Of a stretch of DNA of 64,000 bases, positions 46,529 through 58,877 are shown piece by piece. The DNA comes from Larix kaempferi. Its lineage: Eukaryota > Streptophyta > Pinopsida > Pinales > Pinaceae. Location: contig BSBM01000179.1 in NCBI GenBank assembly GCA_027924585.1, positions 17,089,001 to 17,153,000 on the forward strand, written 5' to 3'. A model generated the notes under the pieces. That model was not told the DNA's origin. It did no database searches and saw only the letters and a program-made list of their open reading frames with translations. A program made the translations under genes and the position numbers. The number at the start of each line of letters is the position of its first letter. The stretch's first letter is position 1.

Positions 46529-47508
46529 TGTTCAGGATTTTAACCTTATAGCGAGGAGTGGACACTACCAACTTGGGGGGGGATTGACAGGTAAACACAT
46601 TAATTGTATTGCATTTAGTTACTACAAAAGAAAGAGATCGATATTGAAAGAAGTACCTCTTATTGACGACTGGTCCTAGCTTTCGCTTGATCTCCCACTT
46701 GATCTTCTGCTTGACAAACCTGCAACACAAAAGATACCTTCCTTAGCGTATCTTGGATATAATAAATATGATGAAAGAACAAACAACTTGATCATCAAAT
46801 ATAACAAGATATTAATCCAAATGAATATACAATCTAGTAGACATTCGATTTGGGACAGGAAGGGTGTTTCGACCTTTTTATTATCAGAGAAACATGAATC
46901 AGTACAATATACCTGACGTGTAGAGATGTAGCTTTTGCAATCGGATCCTGGGATCCTGCTCTTCACTCTAACTTCGTAATTCCTCTAGCGTAACAGTACT
47001 CAAAGCATTCTTTCTAGGTCTTTCACTTCTTTCTCTCTCTAACCCCTCTCATGGATCCTCGTATTTATGGGACAAGGTAGGCAGTTGGATTCGAGAGGTA
47101 GTTGAATTGGGAGGTTGGGGAAGTTGCAGAACCAACTTCAACTAATCCCAATTCATCAACTTAATATATTTTGATTTCATCTTAAGATGTACGCGAGTTT
47201 CATACAATAAGAGTAGTGTACAAAGAGCAACTTTCGTGCTCTGCAACAAGCGTTTACAACATTTTGGGAGATGTACGCTGGTTGTCCTTGAGCAAAGTAG
47301 AGTATTTTTCCAAGGTGCACGCTGGTTTGCTATACAGAGAGGGGCGTACATGTGGTAAAATCAGGAGAAACTACATGATCTTCAGTTGAAGAGTGTACTT
47401 CTAGCAACAAGTCATCCAGGTCAATCAAACTCTTCAATCCTTAGTGTCCTTTTGTGTGATCAACAGAGCAATGTGATCACGGACGGAGAAGTGCAGATTT
47501 GACCTATA
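46529..47508 (-). repeat. Element H 5' LTR
   Basis: Parallels 39220-40206. Its outer end stops at GACCTATA, three or so bases short of the terminus seen in the other copy, and runs straight into segment X. Confidence 0.85.
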
Positions 47509-48131
47509 GTCAAAAGCACTTCTAGCTTTCTCCATTAAGGTATTTCAAGACCAAACCTTCTAACAGATGGTTGAACATGGTGTAAGCATTATGTTTCAAA
47601 GGACATTAGTCAGGATTATGCTGGTTAACCTTAACATTCCTAAATTCCATTCCCCTGATCCACCAAAATGTTTCTACCCTATGAAAATATATTTTCGACC
47701 TAACATTTAACTTCAACGTACTGACTTCATAAATAATTGTTCATATAGAATATAGATTTGTGACATTTTCCCTTCTTTCTGTTGGAAAGAAAACACAAAG
47801 CATTGGTAATAATCACATCCCCGACTGGAGGAATAAACATCTTCATCGGAGATACAAATAAAATACAATAATAATAACAATATAAAATACAAGTGAATAT
47901 CTTCTGAAGTTACAATTACATTAACACTATCAGTTGTTCCTATCACCTACATACTATATTATTGCTGTAGCAGCTAATTGAAGTGATGTTGTGTTTGTAA
48001 AAGTTCTCCAATTCAGATTCGAATGCCTAGGTCAGAAATAAATGCATTTCCTATTGTTATTGCTGATTCTGTTCATTTTAAAGTGTTGTCGTTCTTAGCA
48101 TTTATGGTCGTTGTTTTACATTGGAAGCATG
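47509..48131 (+). repeat. Segment X, right copy
   Basis: Begins AGTCAAAAGCACTTCTAGC and ends ACATTGGAAGCATG. After this point the similarity to the left copy stops and unique sequence follows. Confidence 0.9.
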
Positions 48132-48632
48132 TGTTTATATTAAGTATCATAAACAACCATTGGGTACCGTCTGTTTGACGAAATTTGCACTCCAAGATAT
48201 ACACCAAACATGAAAACCAGTCCATACAGGTGTCAACAGTAAAAAGGGGAAACTAGGTAACTATTTGACGGAAGTTCTGAGTCAAATTACACACACAGTC
48301 AACCTATACTCAACCCAGGTCCACTTGGATATCATATAGTAGAGGTAAAACAGGGGTTACAAACTGTTTGACGTAAGTATGCAGTTGTTAGCCAAAGGTT
48401 TTTTGATCATTAAGGATGCTAGGTCTCTAGATGCAGTGCGTGCTCTAATTTTATTTCAGTTTTGATAGCAATGAGGAAGAGGATAAAAGTCCCATTGTAT
48501 ATTTCCCTTCCACGGCTCTTTTTCTTGCGGATGTAAATATTTTTATGTAAATATGTGACGTATTTTTCAACAAAAAATTATTGAATTTGTACTGATATAG
48601 GAAATGCATGCAATAGAAAATTCATGTCTTAC
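48132..48632. other. Unassigned sequence next to RSH1 exons
   Basis: No exon encoding the next conserved RSH1 block (the HD-domain catalytic region) was found here. Possibly intron sequence. Confidence 0.4.
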
Positions 48633-48725
48633 AAGCTCTCCAAGGATACGAGCAACTTCCACTTGATGTATGATGAATGTCTCCCCACTCCTTCGCTTCT
48701 GCCCATCATGAGCTTCAAAGGCCAA
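48633..48725 (-). pseudogene. RSH1-like: RSH1 (RelA/SpoT homologue) exon, HD-domain start
   Basis: RSH1 is a plastid RelA/SpoT homologue acting in (p)ppGpp metabolism. This 93-base exon (31 codons) encodes LAFEAHDGQKRRSGETFIIH then QVEVARILGEL. It is bordered on the minus strand by GATGATACAG/TTGG and GAGCTT/GTAAGA splice signals. From memory the family has GEPFIIHPV at this place, so both prolines are replaced here (T and Q). Loss of two conserved residues and the missing following exon favour a pseudogene or gene fragment. A real gene with a very long repeat-filled intron is not excluded. Confidence 0.75.
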
Positions 48726-48905
48726 CTGTATCATCAAAAAAATAAATTTTGAACAAATCTTGCTCATTTAAAAAAATAACACACAACAAATGATTTTAGC
48801 CATAATTTTCACACACCTGAAAGAAGCTCTCAGAAGCAAAATTTGAGGGGAACTCAATAGTAACTGGGAAAATTTAAGTACCTTTTACTACCCAAAATAA
48901 TATAC

Positions 48906-48985
48906 CTTCAGAGCATCTTTGACCAACCGCAGATGTGCAGATGACAGATATGAAATAGTCGGTTTTAGGACTTGCAACCAAAGTT
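48906..48985 (-). pseudogene. RSH1-like: RSH1 preceding exon
   Basis: The minus strand encodes FELWLQVLKPTISYLSSAHL then RLVKDALK, with the donor CTGAAG/GTATAT at 48905. It joins in frame to the next exon after a 180-base intron (48726-48905) to give DALK-LAFEAHDG, as in RSH1. The upstream edge is unsure: an in-frame stop lies near 49000, so the acceptor must fall between there and 48960. Confidence 0.65.
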
Positions 48986-51900
48986 CAAAAGGAATGAAAA
49001 GTCAATGTAGAGGATATTATACAAGGAATCAACATAATTCACATATGCTTAAGCTAAAAGTAAAATGACAATATTTCAAAAAACTTAAGTAATTTACAGG
49101 CTGTGCATAAACAAAAAGACTGACACTTTCCAAATGTATAGAACCTAGAGGAAGAAGTATTAATAAATCACTTGAAGAAGCACATCACTTCTTGAGACAC
49201 CATACATTGATGATTGAACATATTGAAAACAACAAAACTATTATGACAAGACAGATGGATGAGGAGTCTAAGATGCACACAAGTGGTTGGAATTAGGGTT
49301 GCATCCTCAAGAAATAATTTCAAATTTGTACCTAGAACTGGAAATAGAACCTTCTACTGTTGATATTAGGCGAGGCAATGCCCTAGAAGCATAATTTTAT
49401 TGTTTTCCAACCTTCATTCCTTGCCCAAAAATGCTTATTTTATAGACCAATCTGCCCAGATTTGATTTTGACCCTTCTTACTGCTGCTCTGAAGGGTAGG
49501 AGAGTCCAAATAATGGCAGGAATTGATTCAATGTTGCCCAGACTTACTGATTAGGTGTTGCTTCATACCTTTTGAGGTCTAAAAATTACCTAGAAATGAC
49601 CTAAAACAATCCACATCTCCTTTATCAACCCATAGAACTAACTATGAATGCCTACTCTTTGCCTAGGCCAACCCAAGAATCCTCTACAGAAACCAAGTGA
49701 ACACCCTATGAAAATAGGGAGGTAACACACTACAAAGTCACACTTGTAAATGTTAATGACAAATCAATATATCTAACAATGGCCATTACAATGGAACATA
49801 GAGGTACATCTAGCAGATTATTTCACAAATACATGAATTTGAGCTAAATTATAGCAAGACATTCTTCTTCCAATGGACTTCGATTCAGAGCCAACTATTC
49901 ATAATTGGATCACTAAGAATGTGGACACCCTCAGCAAAGTTCCTTCATCCATTCCTCACAGTGATATAATGACAACATTGCAATTTCACACATGCTCAGA
50001 TTGATAGTTTTCTCCATCTCATTACAACTTCAACAATGACCAACTATTGGCACCTCTAAACTACAAGCCATGACCAAGTATTAGTGTATCTAAAATAAAT
50101 TTGGCAAATGAACGGACGATTCATATCTTATTCTATTATCACATTTTGTAGAAGAGTCATAGACACAGTAAAAACACATTTTTGAGCATTTATTGGCAAT
50201 TTTGGGCATGTTGGATCCTCTTAAAAAGCATTAAGGTCGAATCTGGGCATGTCTGAGGGTCAAAACAACCCTAAAACAGTGATAGACAGCAGCAAAACCA
50301 ATCTTTGACAAGTTCTAAGTGGTTTTTGAAGCATGTACAACAGTCTTAAGGAGGTTCTGGAAATGCATTTGATTGGAATAAGCAATAAACCAACAATTTT
50401 GCTTCAATGTTCAAACCTAAAGGAAGCACTAGCGGGCCACACCCTTCTTGCAGTCCTCACCTCATGTCTAGAACAAATCGTTGGACTTTGGAGTGGTAAG
50501 GATGGTATAATATTCTCCCCACTGTTGAGCTGGAATTAACCATTATATGGCTCAAAGATATTTACAAGTACAAGTTTACAATATCAAAGGAATGCTATAG
50601 TCCTCTCCACATGTAGTTAATAAAAATGTCACGAGCTCAAATTCAAAGGAGTCATTCATTGCACCTATAAATATCATGGGCTCTGATATTACATGGTAGA
50701 TCTAAAACTCTAGTCTAGTAATGGTTAGGGTAGTTCTCTTCATCATCTTTGACATGGCATGCATTAAATTAGCATCCTGTAGAAGTAATGCGTCTAGGTC
50801 TATTTCAACATTTGTAGTAGTAAAAACTAGATCAAGAGTTTTATAAGGAAACCAGGCATCGCTGACTAGGATCTTCTAAATTAATGATCTTCTAAGGTAT
50901 TTATAACTGAAGGTTCCTTTGAATAGCCTCAACATACACTTGTAGTAGTCCAAAAATCACAACTTACAATAGTAATGGCAGCATCCAAACTTGAAATGTC
51001 AGCAACCACAATTGGTCTCTAATGTGTAAAAAGGCTCGGTTGAAGGATATATATAAGTGAGATGTTCCACTTGCTTATGCACATATTATATAGGGCATCC
51101 ACCTTGGAAGACACTTCACTCATCATTCATGGCCAAAGTTTAGAGTGTTCCTAGATGTTGGGTGCTTGAGCTTCAGTTCATGCCATTTGAAGGCTTGTTT
51201 TTTTATCAGCTATCCACACATGAGGTTTCTTGTTGATGTTTCATAATACTTGGAGTCTAGCATTCAGCTTTGGGGTCTTATATTTTGCTATGAGATGCCA
51301 TTTTGAGGAGAGTTCCATCATTTGGAGGGGGTCATTGCATCACTTGAGGGATATACTACCTTACTCATCGAGTCCTCCCACCTTCGAATTGATTTTTTCA
51401 TGATTTGAGGAGGTCGTCCCATATTTTGGGAAGAATTATATGCTAACTTTATGGTGGTTGTTGGGTTGCTCAGGGTTTGTCTACTTTGTCCACTTCATTG
51501 GATGTTGATTGGAAATTGGTCCTTTCCTTCATGGTGGACATGTTCTAGGGTTGGTCCACATTCATTGCTTGTGGACATATTCTTGGAGCGTATCTCTTGA
51601 GAGGAAATAGTCTACATATAGGAGGAAAACAATCCATCCATGAATAGTTTCCTTAACGGTCATTTTAAGTAACAAATAAGTTCATGTCTCTTCCTTATCC
51701 ATGGTTATGAAATCATTCTTTCTTGCTGAACAATATAATATCATTATTTATTATGAGAAATCACTATGAAGGTTCCTTTAGGTCAAAAATATTGTCTAAA
51801 TAACTACATTTGATATTTTGTAGGTCTAAAATCTTGGATTTGTAAATTACTTCTAAATATGTATGGAATTTCTATGTATTCGTTCGATGTGGAAATTTAA

Positions 51901-53600
51901 GAAGTTAGTCCTCCAAACGTTTTGTCAAAAGTCATCAAACAAGACAATTTGGTTTGTTATGGCTATCCTTGTTGGGAATCAAGTTGGTAATGGACTGGGT
52001 TAGTCATTATAAGTATACATATTTATGTTTATTACCTATACTCTTAACACCACAAAAGTGTTCATGGTTTCCATGTTGTGGTCACAATTGTGGGGAAATT
52101 TCTGAATTTCTCAAACCATTGGGAAACCATTTTTTTATTGTGGTAGTTGTTGAATGCATTGGGAATTAATCACCCCTCTCATACATGAAGACAAGTGCTT
52201 GGGAGAACTAAATCCTGACAATGTAGACAAGTGCTTGGGAGGATAAAAGCATGTATCTCTCTCTCTCTCTCTCTCTCTCAAGATGGACTTGTACACTTAG
52301 TGGGATTCCAATAAGAACTTGTAGGAAACTAGTGGGCTTCCTTTGGGGTCTTGATAGGCACTTGGTGGACTTCTTATTGGGACAACTACATACTTCAAGA
52401 GGGATTCAAGGATTTTCCATAAATTTCATATTTTTAGTTTTCAAGTGCCCTTGTTCATCTATAGTTTGCAATGCCTTATACATGTCTCCTTGGTTCCTCA
52501 TATCTTCCCCGTGTTATTCTTCAAATAGTATAACAGAAAAAGCTGCAATAGAGCCTTCCTTTCATCTTGTAAAAGCAATCCATTAATTTCTGCATCTACG
52601 TTAAAGCATCTAAATCTTGGGATGGCCTCATAAGCTTCTTGTAACTAGTTTGTTGGATGTGTGGAAACATCCACTTTATACATTTCTTCCTCCTATGCAA
52701 ATTGTCCCTGGGCATCTGGATTTTATACTTTTTTTTAGATATAATTCTTATATTTACAAGGACATATTTACAAATGTACCCACACAGGGTTTTGAATCTG
52801 GGTTTCCATGTTAATACAAGCTTGATGACCTCGCTGCTTGCTGATAGACAACATTCTTGCCAAGAGCATAAATTTGGCTTTTATACTTAATCTCTAGGTA
52901 GTTGTTTCTTGATGTATTTGTATGCCATGATTGGATTATGAATAGGAGCTCGACGTGGTTCTTTAGGTGGTTGTCCTAAAAGCTATTTTTGTCTTCAAAG
53001 TTATGAATTTATTGTCTATATATAATTAATGGCAGTGTGGTAGAATTTCTCTAATCCATCAATGTAAATGTCTATTATCGTCCAATTATGGACAACATAA
53101 GTAGCATATAGCCACTGCAATCACATAAATGCTGCATAATATGCGATAAGGATTCTAAGGAATGCATATGGATGACTGCAAATCTTAAAGAACTTTATTT
53201 CATGCCACCTCTGTGACATCTTTAATGATCCCTGATGGAAAAAGTTCAGTTTGATTTGCTAATTGATAGGTGGCCTTTTTCAATCTCAACTATCCCAAGT
53301 CTTATGATTGTTGTAAGAAGAAAATTCAAATTCAATCTTCTGTATGTGAAGTCTACATTACACTAGTTATTCCTAGTATGTCATATTTGGATTTTTTATG
53401 AAGTTATCTTTTTGTTGTTTTTACAGATTTTACCCTTCTTTGAAGATTCTGGTGTATACCCTTAATGAGATCGAATCAAATCATGTTGAGAGTCAAATTC
53501 CTTGCTGAGAAATATAATCCAATGATCGCAGTCAAGTTGCATCTGTATGCAACATATCACATGTTTGTTATAAATAAATATTGAATTTTGTTCTCTTGTA
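48986..53600. other. Unassigned 4.6 kb
   Basis: AT-rich with no family-level coding signal. The ORFs at 50333, 51954, 52251 and 52617 are short and lack motifs. It may hold RSH1 introns or retroelement relics too old to see by eye. The CT microsatellite at 52255 is the only clear landmark. Confidence 0.4.
52255..52279. repeat. (CT)n microsatellite
   Basis: About 12 uninterrupted CT units. Confidence 0.9.
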
Positions 53601-53639
53601 AAATGTCTAAAATTCATGACTTTAGACAATAGAGTTGGA

Positions 53640-53930
53640 ATTTGGAATTTGGAATTTCCATCATGTATGTGCCTGATTTAATGAATAATATACTTTCAAT
53701 TTATTGCATGAAATATTTACAATGTTTAGTTGAGTTTGATGGTTAGCAAGTCACCATCAGAGATAGCAACCATGGATTTACAATAATAAGAGATAACAAC
53801 CATGGATCTAGTTGAGTTCTAGCCAGGAGTTCAAGAAGATGGCCTTTATAAGCTACCCACATATCCAGTTGAGCAGGTATGGAAGCATATCATGGTGGAG
53901 GAGGGTTTCCATCTTTAAGAAGACAATTAC
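53640..53930 (+). pseudogene. Copia gag-pre-integrase relic
   Basis: The plus strand reads VCVPDLMNNILSIYCMKYLQ, then VEFDG, then QVTIRDSNHG. After a short local duplication of AGAT-ACAACCATGGAT it continues LAR-SSRR and YKLPTYPVEQVWKHIM. This order matches the end of copia protease and the gag-pre-integrase domain. Stops and shifts are present. Similar but weaker sequence may run on to about 54400. Confidence 0.45.
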
Positions 53931-54619
53931 AAAGAGATTCTCTGAGTAAGAAAAAGTTGAAATTCTTGAGACACTTACTCTAGTTGTCAAAGGATTCTCC
54001 CAAAAGAGTTAGTTTCCCTTGATGATCTAATGCATGCACCACCAATTTTGGATTTTAGTATCCATTAGTTGGTACTCAAGCTGGGCGTTTATGAGCTTCA
54101 TGCATATTCCAATTATCTATTTGATCTTGGCTTGGCCCTATATATATAGATAATTTCATTATTGCAAGAAATCCAGAACAATTCATGTAATGGTGTGGGA
54201 AGAGTTTGACCAATGAAGTTCATGAACGACAAAGGAGGTTGGAAAGTTTTTGATGTAATATTCCTTGTACAAAATGTTTTCAACTTGAATATCTGAAAGG
54301 AGTTCAAAGTACAAAAGGATGCAGTGATCTAGTGTTGTGTTTCTTTAGGTTTCCAAGAGGTCAAAAATTTGATCAAACCTCTACCAGAGGGGCCGTTTGA
54401 GATGTAGAAGCATCAACTTATGTTTGGCTAAGAACACTTTCCCCAATATGAGAGAGTGTTAGAGTTTGTATCATTGTAAGTTTTCTCATCCTAGGCACAC
54501 TTGTCAACTCAACAATTACCTCTAGAGATGTCCAAGACCTGGGTGCACATAGAGAAGGTATAGTGGTGGGCTACAACAACTCCTAAGAACAACTCAGTTA
54601 CAGGTACAGGTGCAGAGAA
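53931..54619. other. Unassigned, possible further copia relic
   Basis: Only fragments suggest an integrase C-terminus (KGGWKVFDV near 54235). Not enough to call. Confidence 0.3.
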
Positions 54620-54704
54620 TATTTCAGCTAGGAAAGAGAAATACGATACTGTTGCATCAAAAGTAGCAAAAACCTTCCATATATTTCCACCTTAACTGTA
54701 TACC

Positions 54705-54960
54705 TTAGGGCAGGCGCACAAATATGGTCCCCATTTTCGTTGCAAGAGGGGCGTTCTAGTGAAAAAAAAATGGCGTGTACGCACCTAAGGCAGCGCGCAT
54801 GCGCCGCTAGGTTCGGTATCAAACTGAGGCGTGTGCGCGTAGCTGGCGCGTGCATGCAACGGTGGCGTGCACGCGCCTTTGTTAAAAAAAAACAGAGCAC
54901 AATTTCCCCATTGTTCCATTTGGCCGAGCGCATCCTCCTCCTTCGCGTGCGCGTCAATTA
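54705..54960. repeat. CpG-rich block with GCGCGTGC-type repeats
   Basis: Dense GCGTGTACGC, GCGCGCATGCGCCG, GTGTGCGCGTAG, GGCGCGTGCATGC and GGCGTGCACGCGCC motifs. This contrasts sharply with the AT-rich surroundings and lies just upstream of the spliced unit below. Confidence 0.8.
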
Positions 54961-55156
54961 AACCACCAAAGGAGGCCAAATCGACTCCAAAACCACTCAA
55001 CAACATCCATAAACTCATCAACACTTCGATTAATAGGTAAATATCACTTTTTTTTCATTTTATTCATTATTTGTGTCAATTTTTTGATTTTTTTTGTTTA
55101 TTTAATTGTAAATAATTCCCAAATTTTGAAAACAATGAACCAATTTTCTATTGTAG

Positions 55157-57709
55157 ATTGTAAACTGAGACAATGAGTGAACAAGATGTTAACCCTGAGT
55201 CCGGTGGAACACAAGAAAACCCAAACCTTGGACCCAATGCCGAAGAAAACCGTGAACACAATCCAAATGTTGAACAAAACCAAAACCCCCAACCCAATTT
55301 TGAACAAGATGACCTTAACCATTATGTAAATGAAATGCGAGTGCACACTCGTGAACTTAGAAAATCGGGCGAACCATCTCGATTGTCTCTTGCCGACTCC
55401 CTCATCCATGCACACCAACAATTGATCGACATGACTCAATTTAGAGCTAGGATGCAGGACTACTACTCCACAGGCATCTCCAAGGAAGTAATAAAAGATT
55501 TGAACATTACAAAAGCCCAATTATATAGTATGTTCACCGATCCGAAAACAAACCAACCACCGAACATTACAAAGCCACGTGTCTACATGGATTGGTGTCA
55601 TTACCAACCGTGGAGGGACAATTAGATGCAGAGGTGGTTCATGGTGTACGATAAACCTCCCTGCAATAATAGGGAGGTTCCACAGTACTTCCTTCGCCAA
55701 CTGTGGGCTGAGTTTTGCCTCGGTTTACATGTTAACTGTTTTGACATAACTGAGTTCCAGGGTGTTGGGCATGGCTCTGCCCAAGATCGACCTGCTGCCA
55801 GGAGGAACCCATTGAGAGGGCCACCAGCTCCGAGGCGCGACCCAAACCCCTCTCCCCAGCCACCTCAGTTTCCCCACAAGCTTGATCAGATCGAGGCGGC
55901 AATGAGGAATGTTGCACGTGGACTCCTCAGACACACCTCCTTTGTAGCAACGACTATAGTGGAGAGGTCGGTTGACCTTGATAGAGATCCAGGTGCAATG
56001 CCTTAACGACAGGGCCAAGATATACCCGTGACCGGTTGTAGCTATGCTGGGCATTTCAGTTCGACGGGGGCAATTCCACATCTTTGTCCCCATTGCGAGC
56101 ACACTTTCCTTGGCTTGATCGAGGGCTGTTATATTGATCAGGTTAGCAATTTTTTTAAATTGTTTTCAATCATCACTTGATAACTTGTAAAGTATTTTTA
56201 AAGTATTTATGTTTGACTTAAACTATTATTTCAATGTACAATTATTCAAAGCTGATACACCAAGATGGGAGAACGTAGGATCTCCCAACCTGGATGCATC
56301 AATGGCAGTTGCAATTGAAATTGTGGCACCCCACACGGAGGTATTTTCAGTACCTGACACAATATTGTTATTACTTATGTAATTTATATTACTCAAGTAT
56401 TTATATTTATGGCATACACATTGATAGTTCGTACAATGTTTTTGAATATCTTGATTGCCTAGATAATGACTTGTTTAACATGTTCATAACATGCATGCAT
56501 TTTGTTGTCCACAGGTGTTCCGTGACTACGGTGATCAACCACCCCTGCCAGGGATTGGCACATCACCATATACATAGGCATAATGTGTAGTTATAAGCAT
56601 GCTTTTAATTTGATTTGTTATGACTTACTATGGTTTAATTTATTGTTTGTTTACTAAATTGTGATATTACAAATGTATATGTAGGTGCCACTAGCAGCTA
56701 CGTCTCCCCATTTTAGTCCTATGTATCCACCCTATCCCATGAGTCCCCCCCCTCGCTTCCATCTAGACCCATCCCTGCGTCCACCCCCTCCTTTCCGTCC
56801 AGCCCCCCCTCTCCGACCATACTCCCCCCTCCATCCATCCTCTCCCACTTGCCCCCCCGTCCATACATCCTCCCCAATTTATCCACGCCCCCATGTCTAT
56901 CCATCCTCCCCCATTCATCCACGCCCCCCCTTCCTTCCACCTTCCCCTCTTCGTCCACAACCTCCCATTCGTCCATCCTCCTCCCTCCATGCAGGACTTC
57001 CCTCCCTTGCACCATCCCTCAACATCCCCCATATCCCTTTTCGTTTGATACCCTCTATCGTACAACTGACAGGGGTTCATAATCCACGACATCCTCCTCC
57101 ACCCCATACCACTGTGTCTTCTCCCACCATATCATCCCCACTTCCCGCCACTATTGTGGCATCTACTCTTCCAGTATCCTCATCAGCATCTCCAGTGGTT
57201 GCACCTGTAGTGACTGCCACTACATCTGCACCCCCCCCATTACTGCATCGGAGTTGGTTGTCTGGCCATCTACTCCACCTGCTAGCCCAGAAGCCCAGCC
57301 ATGTCCATTGTCGAAGGTGTTCACAGTGAGAATCAAGCTAATTTATGAAAATATTTTCATGCATTAACACAAATTAATTTAAGCAATTATTACTTTTCAA
57401 TGAAATGATTGTTGGAAATGTTGCAGGCTGGAATTGCTGAGAGGCTCCGCAGATCTAGGACACCTGTCCAACATTTCCTACTCACGTCAGAGGTGATTTA
57501 TTTAAGATTCGAATTCTACATTTGTTTTATAAATGTGGTAAATATTGCAAATGCTTGAAAATGACGGTATCTTATATCATTTGTTCCAGAGCCCGGAGAG
57601 ATGGTCTAGTCCTAGACGGAGCAAGACTCGAGGCACCGGTAGCTCGAAGAGTAGGAAAATCGACTTTGGAACTGCGCCTGGGAGTGACGGCGGTGGTCAC
57701 AATGCTTGA
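55157..57709 (+). pseudogene. Unrecognised multi-exon, proline-rich gene-like unit
   Basis: Exon 1 opens at ATG 55173 (MSEQDVNPESGGTQ) after a possible 5' UTR intron (55037-55156). It runs to a CAG/GTTAGC donor at 56141 with only two stops, at 55623 and 56004. Both sit where Gln would be one base away. It has an Asn/Glu-rich start, a helical middle (FRARMQDYYSTGISKEVIKD), a Pro/Arg linker and a CPHCEHTF motif. Candidate later exons are 56251-56340 (acceptor decayed), 56515-56577 (VFRDYGDQPPLPGIG), 56685-57325 (about 210 residues, Pro/Ser-rich), 57427-57492 (AGIAERLRRSRTPVQHF) and 57590-57709 (ending GGGHNA-stop). All have AG/GT-like borders and keep one frame. I do not know the family. It could be a DNA-transposon accessory gene or a host gene copy. 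Confidence 0.55.
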
Positions 57710-58877
57710 CAAACCATGTGTTATGTACATTGGCCACGATGTGGCACTTTTGTGCACCAGTTTTGATGTACTTTGTATCTACGGCACGAGTTGCCATGTA
57801 TTTTGTATCTACGGCATGAGTTGTCGCATTTTGTGTAGGGCACGAGTTGCCATTGTACGTACATTGGGAACCATGTTCCACTATTTTCCGGAAATTGTAT
57901 ATGTTTGGATGAGTTTTGTAGCCTCGATTTACATGGATTTTCAATTATGTGATTTATATATCTCATTGTCTAATGTGGTTGTCTCATGTTGTGTGTATCA
58001 TGATGTGATGTTGTGTAAATTTGCGTTTTACCTAGATCTTAGAAGAGAAGTTGGATATCATAGTTCAACTTGGTTTATCTTTCCACATGTAAAAGCTTCT
58101 AATGGTATCTATGTTAAGAAAACATTGTAAACATACGCTAACTCAAACAAAATCATGTGTGAGAATTAATATAAAAACAAACAGAATAAATGGATGGACA
58201 AATCACACCTCATGGCACATAAGATATATATTGGGAACTTAAGTACTAGGAAAATAATACTTAAAAATAGAAAATGTCCATTGTCTTCAAAAGGTTAAAA
58301 TGAGATCCAACATGATTTTTAATAGCTCTACATAATGAGATCCAAAATGTCCATACTCTACATAATGAAATGTCGTCACTAGTATTTATTTTGACCATTT
58401 TGTCCACTTAAGATCATGCAACAAATTAATAACCAAGTTATGGAATCATTTCTTAATCAATTGTCACCATACAAATAGGACAACCTTGAGCACGATGTAT
58501 AGCTAGCTCATTAATTCTCACTCACGGATACAACCACCTTTGATTTGATGACCATCACATCCACTACCATTTACAATTAGGACTTCCTTAATTTATCATT
58601 ATGTGATAGCGATCTAATTTTATGTAGACATGTTGACTTAAACACATGTATAGTTGACATTACAATAAATGACTACTATGAGGTGTATTTTTGAGGCTAT
58701 ATCCACCTCAACACACCAACTTGTTACCCCAATACCCCAAATGCTGTCGAATTTTGTCTGGAAGGGATAGAGGGGTATTAGGACATCATAATTCATCTAT
58801 TGGACACTCAGACATTTGTTAAAGACATTTAGGACAAGTGCATTACATCAATGGAGTCACAAATACACCCTCATCAA
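57710..58877. other. Downstream flank of the spliced unit, then unassigned sequence
   Basis: At 57720-57870 the motif TTTGTATCTACGGCACGAG and TTGCCAT occurs two to three times, perhaps in a 3' UTR. The 202-codon plus-strand ORF starting at 57522 overlaps the last exon in another frame and is judged a shadow. Confidence 0.4.

Larger units (their letters stand above)
39220..47508 (-). mobile_element. Element H: Tat-like Ty3/gypsy element with gag-protease only
   Basis: LTRs of about 0.98 kb lie at 39220-40206 and 46529-47508 in direct orientation. On the minus strand the right LTR is 5'. It is followed after a few bases by TGGCGACTCCGTTGGGGAG (46504-46522), a primer-site type I associate with the Tat/Ogre side of plant gypsy elements. 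The interior encodes gag with repeats and zinc knuckles plus a retropepsin-like domain. The 2.3 kb after it lacks RT, RNase H and integrase and holds tandem repeats instead. It is thus a non-autonomous derivative. The flanks are duplicated segment X rather than a short target duplication. Confidence 0.8.

Noticed and set aside
38595-48131. Segment X copies as LTRs of an outer element enclosing H
   Set aside because: X lacks TG...CA ends, no primer site or purine tract abuts it, and its inner edges coincide with LTR H. Retained only as an unexplained duplication.
54628-55024. Arg-rich ORFs on both strands over the CpG-rich block
   Set aside because: GC-rich simple repeats give long Arg/Ala frames. 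No conservation evidence and they overlap each other.
56719-57107. Gly-rich minus-strand ORFs opposite the proline-rich exon
   Set aside because: Antisense shadow of the pyrimidine-rich coding tract. The plus strand has matching splice borders.
57522-58130. 202-codon Cys/Tyr-rich plus-strand ORF
   Set aside because: Overlaps the last exon of the spliced unit in a different frame and then runs through a likely 3' UTR. No domain seen.
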